Part shown: positions 59,040 to 64,000 of the stretch, piece after piece
Numbering within the stretch: position 1 is the first letter of the stretch
Layout: each line of letters begins with the position of its first letter
Origin: JACCXG01 sp963717745
GTDB lineage: Bacteria > Acidobacteriota > Vicinamibacteria > Vicinamibacterales > 2-12-FULL-66-21
Assembly: GCA_963717745.1 (NCBI GenBank)
Contig: CAVQXJ010000031.1
Location: forward strand, 62,001-126,000
Length of the DNA: 64,000 nt
Reading direction: 5' to 3'
Program-made: the position numbers and the translations under genes
The notes under the pieces: model-generated
The model's database searches: none
What the model saw: the letters and a program-made list of their open reading frames with translations, nothing else
What the model was told of the DNA's origin: nothing

Positions 59040-61562
59040 CTAGAAAGTGGTACCGACCGCGAATTTCAGCGTGCGCGCGGGCTGGAACGTGTCGCGGTAG
59101 ACGTTCCACGCGTAGATCAGCCGGAACGGCACTCCGAGCATCGGGAGCGTGACGCGCACCTCGGCGCCGCTGGAGGTGCGGAGCTGCCGCAGGTTGATGG
59201 GATCGCGCTCGGAGAAGGCTTGGCCGGCGTCGTGGAACAGCATGGCCCTGACCTGCGGCGCGATGTCGAAGTCGTACTCGGCGTTGAACAGCACGAACTT
59301 CGAGCCGCCGAGCGGCACATCGTTGTCGTCTCGCGGACCGACGGTGCGGATGTCGGTACCGCGGATCTGCGTCTCCCCGCCCATGAAGTAGCGGAGGTAG
59401 TAGGGCAGTGGTGCCCGCGCGTAGTTCCAGAGCCAGCCGGCCTGGGCGCGCACGCCGAGCGCCGTGCGGCGGCTGACCGGAACGTAGAGAATGCCTTCGA
59501 GGTCCGGCCGGGCGAAGCTGGTGGTGCCGCCGAGCCAGCCGCCGGCGTACTGATAGCTCGCGGTGAGGCGCATGCCGCTTCGCGGCGCGTACGGATTGTC
59601 GACGGTGTTGTGGACGACCGAGGGGCTGATGCTGCTCTGAATGTGCCGCCCTTCCTCGAGGAAGAGCAGCCCGCCGGTGGTGGCGCCCGACGTCAGCAGC
59701 TTCTCGACCGCGGCGCTCGCCGCCGTGTCGATCACTTCGTAGCCGTAGGTGGCGTAGAGCCGTGAAAAGCGGCGCAAAGGCACACCGGTGGTGACGTTGA
59801 AGCCGGTCCGCACTTCGCTGTAGTCCACGTCATTGGTCGTCAGCCGGTAATCGAGCTTCCGCGAGAACACGCTGGTGCCCGCGGTGATCGCCCGTCCGAA
59901 CAGATACGGCTCGGAGAACGAGACCTGGTAGTTGCTCGAGCGGGATCCCTTCTGCAGCGACAGGGTCACGCTCTCGCCGCGTCCGAGGAAATTGCTGGTC
60001 GTGAACGAGGCGTTGCCGAAGAAGCCCTCGTACTGCGATGCGCCGGCGCCGAACTGGACCTGGTTGCGGTTCTGCTCTTCGATCTTCAGCAGCACGTCGA
60101 CGCGGTCGGCACGGCCGTCGGTCTTGTCGACTTTCACCGCGTCGTTGTCGAGCGTCTTGAAGTACCCGAGCTGGTTCAGCCGCCGGATGCTGTACTTCAG
60201 CGCCTCGGTGCTGAAGACGCCTGACTCGAGCAGCGCCAGCTCCCGGCGCAGGACCTCGTCCCGGGTGTGAGTGTTGCCCTGGAAGGTGATCCGGTTGACG
60301 AAGTACTGCGGCCCCTCCTGCAGCCGCAGGGTGACGTCGACGATCGGGTCATCGCGCCCAGCGGTCGAGGATTCGCCGGTGCTCGAGCCCTGGCGCGGCT
60401 GGAGATCCGGGAAGGCGGTGAACTCGTAATACCCGCCCGCCCCGTAGATCTCGCGCGCCTTGTCGAGCCCCTTCCGCACTTGCGCTTCGTTGTAGATGTC
60501 GCCGGACTTGATCTTGAAGACCGCGGCCAGCGCTTCGGCCTTCACTTTGGTGTTGCCGTCGAAGGTGAGCCGCCCGATGCGAAACCGGCGCCCCTCGGTG
60601 ACCGGGATCCGCAACTGCACCCAACGCCGGTCACCGTCCCGGCTGTCGCCGAGCGGCCGCAGCTCCGGCTGCCCGACCCTGGCTTCGATGTAGCCGTGCT
60701 CGCGATACAACCCGGCGACCGCTTCGGCGTCCTCCGCGTACTTGTCGGTCTGGTAGACCCCGGTGCCGCGCATGAACGACAGCAGGCCGACCGCACGGTT
60801 GCTGGTGACCGCGGTCATCAGCGTGTCGTCCGACATCTTCTGGTTGCCGACGAACTCCACGTCGCGAATCGCGACCCGGGGGCCTTCTGCGACCACGAAG
60901 GTGACGTTGACCAGCTTCGGGCTGCCGTCGACCGGCCGGACCAGCGGCGTGACCTCGGCGAACTGATGGCCCTTCTCGGCGTAGAGCTCGCGCACCGCCG
61001 ACGAGATGCGCTTCAACTGTCCCGCGTCGAGGAACGAGTCGAGCCGGATCTCGACGGCCTTGTCGCGCAGCCGCTCGTCGATCTTGCTGCGGTCGATCCT
61101 CGTGAGCCCCTCGTAGTCGACGATCTTGATCCGCTGCCGTTCCTCCATCCGGAACACGATGACCTTGCCCACCACGCCGTTGCTCAGCGGGAAGTCGAGC
61201 GCTTCGACCGTGAGGTCGTCGAGAAATCTGGTGCTCCAGAGCCGCTGGAAGTCACCCTTGAGCCCGGCCTCGGTCTCATCGGTGTAGAGATGCCAGATGT
61301 TGCGCGACGGCTCGCTCGGCTTGACCTGGATGTAATAGAGATAGGTCTGCGGATCGATCAGCGACGATCCGCCCTGCTGCTCGAAGCACAACGAGACCGC
61401 CAGCACGATCGGCGGCGACTCCGGAGACGGTAGTCGGGCCGGCGCCGGCAGCGGCATGCCGCAGACCGTTCCGAGCGGCGACTGACCCTCGGCGGGCAGA
61501 CCTGGCTCCGCGCCGGCGGCGGCCGCGATCAGCAGCGCGACGAGAACTGCTGGCGGCATCAT
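59040..61562 (-). CDS. bamA: BamA/Omp85-family outer membrane protein
   Basis: This protein of 840 residues has a signal peptide (about 1-18). POTRA domains occupy about 115-520, recognisable by VDYEGLTRIDRSKIDERL, RDVEFVGNQKMSDDTLMTA, GRLTFDGNTKVKAEALAAVF and NRITFQGNTHTRDEVLRREL. A 16-strand barrel follows (FGAGASQYEGFFGNASFTTS to the end), and the protein finishes with a Phe (KFAVGTTF), the usual outer-membrane signal. The surface-barrel motif YYLRYFMGGETQIRGTD is present. It inserts outer membrane proteins. It starts two bases after the small barrel gene. ATG 61562 is chosen; 61559 is equally possible. Confidence 0.92.
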   Translation of the reverse strand: MMPPAVLVALLIAAAAGAEPGLPAEGQSPLGTVCGMPLPAPARLPSPESPPIVLAVSLCFEQQGGSSLIDPQTYLYYIQVKPSEPSRNIWHLYTDETEAGLKGDFQRLWSTRFLDDLTVEALDFPLSNGVVGKVIVFRMEERQRIKIVDYEGLTRIDRSKIDERLRDKAVEIRLDSFLDAGQLKRISSAVRELYAEKGHQFAEVTPLVRPVDGSPKLVNVTFVVAEGPRVAIRDVEFVGNQKMSDDTLMTAVTSNRAVGLLSFMRGTGVYQTDKYAEDAEAVAGLYREHGYIEARVGQPELRPLGDSRDGDRRWVQLRIPVTEGRRFRIGRLTFDGNTKVKAEALAAVFKIKSGDIYNEAQVRKGLDKAREIYGAGGYYEFTAFPDLQPRQGSSTGESSTAGRDDPIVDVTLRLQEGPQYFVNRITFQGNTHTRDEVLRRELALLESGVFSTEALKYSIRRLNQLGYFKTLDNDAVKVDKTDGRADRVDVLLKIEEQNRNQVQFGAGASQYEGFFGNASFTTSNFLGRGESVTLSLQKGSRSSNYQVSFSEPYLFGRAITAGTSVFSRKLDYRLTTNDVDYSEVRTGFNVTTGVPLRRFSRLYATYGYEVIDTAASAAVEKLLTSGATTGGLLFLEEGRHIQSSISPSVVHNTVDNPYAPRSGMRLTASYQYAGGWLGGTTSFARPDLEGILYVPVSRRTALGVRAQAGWLWNYARAPLPYYLRYFMGGETQIRGTDIRTVGPRDDNDVPLGGSKFVLFNAEYDFDIAPQVRAMLFHDAGQAFSERDPINLRQLRTSSGAEVRVTLPMLGVPFRLIYAWNVYRDTFQPARTLKFAVGTTF

Positions 61563-61564
61563 CG

Positions 61565-62173
61565 TCAGAACCTGAAGCGGACGCCGGCCAGCCCGACGAT
61601 CCGGGTCTGCAGGTCGCCTTCGTCGCCGCGCCGCAGCCGGAGGCCGTATCCGCCCTCGACGAAGAACGAGGCGCGCGCGGACAGTGCGCCCTGCAGCCCG
61701 GCAATCGCGCCGGCGGATCCGGCGTCGCCGCTGAACCGGCGGGTGAGACGCGCCCGATATTCGCCCCCAGCGTAGAAGCTCCAGATCGATTCGGGCGTGA
61801 AGTAATAGAGCGCCCCGCCGAGGGCTTCGAGCGCGGTCGTCGACGTGGTCGCGCTGTCCTCGTCGTCGGCCACGCCGAAGGCGTCGGTCCCCACGACGCC
61901 GAACCGGAGCGCGACCTTGCTGAAGATGAAACGATGGGCATCGACCTGGACGGTATACGTGCCGGCCATCAGCTGCTCGGAGGAGAAGAAGCGGCTCATC
62001 GTGCCCGACGCGCCGAGGAGCGTCACGCCGGTGTGTCCGATGACTCGCGGCTCGATCTCCTCGCCAGCGGCCGCCGCCGGCGCCACGGAACTCTGCGCGA
62101 ACGCGTCCGTCACGCATCCCATCGCGGCACCGAGGAGCACCACCATTCCGATTAGTCGCTGTTTGAGCATCAT
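61565..62173 (-). CDS. Small outer-membrane beta-barrel protein
   Basis: This 202-residue protein has a signal peptide (LKQRLIGMVVLLGAAMGCVT, then a cleavage near AFA) and alternating strands such as TYTVQVDAHRFIFSKVALRF, SIWSFYAGGEYRARLTRRF and SFFVEGGYGLRLRR. It ends in GVRFRF, a typical outer-membrane C-terminal aromatic. The family is unknown. It is two bases upstream of the BamA-like gene, so both are made together; it may be a client or an accessory barrel. Its promoter region contains an 11-base inverted repeat. Confidence 0.8.
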   Translation of the reverse strand: MMLKQRLIGMVVLLGAAMGCVTDAFAQSSVAPAAAAGEEIEPRVIGHTGVTLLGASGTMSRFFSSEQLMAGTYTVQVDAHRFIFSKVALRFGVVGTDAFGVADDEDSATTSTTALEALGGALYYFTPESIWSFYAGGEYRARLTRRFSGDAGSAGAIAGLQGALSARASFFVEGGYGLRLRRGDEGDLQTRIVGLAGVRFRF

Positions 62174-62203
62174 GTCGACGCCGGCTCGATGCTCAGTAGG
62201 ACT

Positions 62204-62238
62204 TCGGATCCGCGCCGAAACTTCCATCGCGGATCCGA
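62204..62238. promoter_or_regulatory. 11-base perfect inverted repeat, operator candidate
   Basis: TCGGATCCGCG (62204-62214) and CGCGGATCCGA (62228-62238) are exact complements over 13 bases, 30 bases upstream of the small barrel gene and about 170 before the divergent sigma gene. It could be an operator for the pair; nothing else in the 236-base gap was recognised. Confidence 0.55.
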
Positions 62239-62409
62239 GGGCATCTCGCGCCGGCGAAATTCAAGCTTCTGACCGACGACTGCAATGGTTTCGCAACAGT
62301 CGCGGCGATCGAGAGGCGGCGAATCTTGCAGAGCGAGTCAGAGACGGCCATCGGCGCGTGCTCGACGTCGAAGTCATCACAGTGGGAGTGCAGTTGGAGG
62401 AGCGACCGA

Positions 62410-63027
62410 ATGAAGGTACGCAAGCCGGCAGGCCGTGAGCGGCCGGACGAGGGCGACGTCGTTCGCGCACTCGTGAGCAGGGCCCGGCGCGGAGATCTGG
62501 CAGCGTTCGAGATGCTGGTGGGCCGCTACCAGCCGGTGGTCAGCCGGCAGGTGCGGTCGATCGTGGGCCGCCGGTGCCTCGACGCCGACGACATCACGCA
62601 GGAAGTGTTCGTGCGCGCCTATCGGTTTCTGGGGCGATTCCGCGGCGACAGCTCGTTCGGATCGTGGCTGTACCGCGTGACCGTGAACGTGACGCGCAGC
62701 CATCACGGCCGCCGCGTTCGTCAGCAGCCGGTGTGGGGCGACAGCGGCGAAGGGACCGCGGCCTCGGTGATCGACAGCTGCCAGCATGCCGACGATCTGG
62801 AGCGCGACTTCGCGCAGCGCGATCTGATCGACAAGGCGCTGGCCACGCTGCCGGAGGGTTTGCGGCGCTCGATCGTGCTACGCGATCTGCACGGGCTCGA
62901 CTACCAGGAGATCGCCGCGGTCACCGGAGTGCCGCTCGGGACCGTCGAGTCGCGCCTGTTCCGCGCCCGGCAGCGGCTGCGTCCGATGTTGACCCCACTG
63001 CTGCGCCGGCCGCGCGTCCCCCTGTGA
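62410..63027 (+). CDS. ECF RNA polymerase sigma factor (RpoE-like)
   Basis: This sigma factor of 205 residues has region 2 at about 30-95 (FEMLVGRYQPVVSRQVRSIV, DADDITQEVFVRAYRFLGRF, SFGSWLYRVTVNVTRSHHGR). Region 4 is at about 140-190 (LPEGLRRSIVLRDLHGLDYQ, EIAAVTGVPLGTVESRLFRA). ATG 62410 was chosen because it has GGAGG ten bases upstream. No anti-sigma gene follows; the next sequence is hairpin element D. Facing the BamA/barrel operon, it may respond to envelope stress, but that is inferred from position. Confidence 0.9.
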   Translation: MKVRKPAGRERPDEGDVVRALVSRARRGDLAAFEMLVGRYQPVVSRQVRSIVGRRCLDADDITQEVFVRAYRFLGRFRGDSSFGSWLYRVTVNVTRSHHGRRVRQQPVWGDSGEGTAASVIDSCQHADDLERDFAQRDLIDKALATLPEGLRRSIVLRDLHGLDYQEIAAVTGVPLGTVESRLFRARQRLRPMLTPLLRRPRVPL

Positions 63028-63105
63028 GCACAGTGGCGTCCTGTGCAGAGTACGTGGACGGCCGGCGCTCTTAACGAATTCTTAACAACTGGCTTGTTGC
63101 GGCTG

Positions 63106-63373
63106 CTTGTCACGGGCGCCTTCGGCGCTTTCGGCCTGCGGCCGAACGACGATACGAGGACACGACGACAACGACGTTGTGAGTCTCTTCGAAGAACTGC
63201 TCCCCGCCAGCGGGAAGAGCCGTTGATATTTCACCCGGTTGGGGGTCACCAACGACGACGTTGCCCGTATGTGCTTCGTGCCCGGTTGCGTTCTCAACGT
63301 CGTTGTCGTCGTGTCGTCGTGTCGTCGTTGAGCGGTCGAAGGCCGCGAACCCCGCCGGAGGCGCCGTGACAAG
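63106..63373. repeat. Family-1 hairpin element, copy D
   Basis: Within the 417-base gap between the sigma and ADOP genes. The outer arms GCTTGTCACGGGCGCC and GGCGCCGTGACAAGC match exactly. The inner arms are CGACGACA-type words near 63148-63176 and GTCGTGTC-type words near 63298-63335. The core GAGCCGTTGATATTTCA is at 63217-63233, preceded by CCAGCGGGA. It is the clearest and most complete copy of family 1. Confidence 0.85.
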
Positions 63374-63444
63374 CAACAGGCGGTGGAACTTGGGGCGTTG
63401 ACGAAGGCCAGCGTAAGATCCGTATCCGTCAGGAGAACCTCCCA

Positions 63445-64000
63445 ATGACATCCTTTCTGCAAGACATCCGCTATGCGCTGCGCATGATGAAGCGCAGCCC
63501 CGTCTCGACCTTCATCATCATCGCCTCGCTCGCGATCGGGATTGGTGCCAACACGGCGATCTTCAGTGTGGTCAGCGCGCTCCTGCTCAAGCCGCTGCCG
63601 TACCCGAATCCCGATCGCCTGGCGGTGCTCTGGCTGCGGTCGCCGGGGATCAACATTCCCGAGGACTGGCCCTCGCCGGGGCAGTACATCGACGTGCAGA
63701 ACGAGAATCGGTCGTTTCAGATGATGTCGATCTCGCAGGGCCGCAGCGGCACGCTGCTCGGACGCGAACAGCCGGAACGGGTCGAGGTGCTCCGTACCTC
63801 GTCCAGTCTGTTCACGCTGCTCGGCGCCAAGCCACTGCACGGCCGGCTGCTGCTGGCGGAGGACGACGTGCCGGGGAAGGCCGCGGTGGTGATCCTCAGC
63901 CACGGATTCTGGCAGCGGGTGTTCGCGGCCGACCCGGCCGTGATCGGCAGGAGTATCACGGTCAACGGCGTGGCGCTCGGGAACGGCGCCGACAAGAACC
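63445..64000 (+). CDS. ADOP-family orphan ABC permease, 3' end outside window
   Basis: The first 185 residues are present and open to the window edge. The start MTSFLQDIRYALRMMKRSP and first membrane segment TFIIIASLAIGIGANTAIFS are the ADOP signature, followed by LLLKPLPYPNPDRLAVLW. The MacB-like core begins after that. AGGAG lies eight bases before the ATG. It is the fourth ADOP gene in the window. Substrate and regulator are unknown. Confidence 0.9.
   Translation, partial: MTSFLQDIRYALRMMKRSPVSTFIIIASLAIGIGANTAIFSVVSALLLKPLPYPNPDRLAVLWLRSPGINIPEDWPSPGQYIDVQNENRSFQMMSISQGRSGTLLGREQPERVEVLRTSSSLFTLLGAKPLHGRLLLAEDDVPGKAAVVILSHGFWQRVFAADPAVIGRSITVNGVALGNGADKN

Overview
The window looks like a chromosomal segment of a GC-rich Acidobacteriota, most likely from the Vicinamibacteria lineage. 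The clues are four orphan MacB/FtsX-type permeases of the acidobacterial ADOP family, a secreted VWFA protein of the acidobacterial type, a PadR-ADOP pair, two BlaI/M56-peptidase clusters, a sigma factor paired with a zinc-finger/TPR/CHAT protein, a DUF1592-DUF1552 pair, a CRTAC1/FG-GAP protein and an ECF42 sigma factor with its YCII partner. This assignment rests on gene families only. I saw no rRNA, tRNA, CRISPR array, phage or recognisable transposase gene.

Layout. 0-6.6 kb: two ADOP permeases around an MFS transporter. 6.7-10.9 kb: VWFA protein, then a BlaI repressor overlapping an M56 peptidase with ankyrin repeats; three near-identical operators lie here. 11-15.6 kb (minus): a lone SecD, a small secreted protein, an SDR enzyme, a Na+/H+ antiporter. 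15.7-22.7 kb: DUF1592 and DUF1552 proteins, a GNAT acetyltransferase, a NamZ-type muramidase. 22.8-29.4 kb: YciI, two PepSY-type membrane proteins, CRTAC1, a frameshifted beta-helix protein, a Gfo/Idh oxidoreductase, a small basic protein. 29.4-33.7 kb: two tandem redoxin-thioredoxin proteins converging on a DsbD homologue. 33.8-36.8 kb: second BlaI-M56 operon with an unknown secreted protein. 36.8-46.4 kb: sigma/CHAT module, a lipoprotein, ECF42/YCII, a cNMP-binding thioredoxin-reductase-like enzyme, a truncated response regulator. 46.6-56.7 kb: VOC, DinB, class A beta-lactamase-like, ADOP+PadR, DUF1080, CoA transferase + CitMHS transporter, carbonic anhydrase. 56.9-64 kb: a GAF histidine kinase broken by about eleven single-base indels, a lipoprotein, a BamA-like protein with a small outer-membrane protein, a divergent sigma factor, and the start of a fourth ADOP.

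The most striking property lies between the genes. About twenty intergenic elements are long inverted repeats or arrays whose arms are made of one short word repeated with variation. The word differs between loci (GTCGTGTC, GGGAGAA, AGGAGGTC, CAAATCC, CAACTCC, GCCAACACT, CGCGAACC, CCGTGGTC, CCAGTTT). Several word families recur with paralogous copies. Most copies sit within tens of bases downstream of a stop codon. Several genes have their C-terminus or stop codon (antiporter, ECF42 sigma, histidine kinase, DsbD) or their signal peptide (beta-lactamase) encoded inside such an element.

A second theme is reading-frame damage by single bases: the first ADOP, the DUF1552 start, the beta-helix protein, one M56 gene and, massively, the histidine kinase. 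Some of these may be consensus errors, so they are reported as observations to verify.
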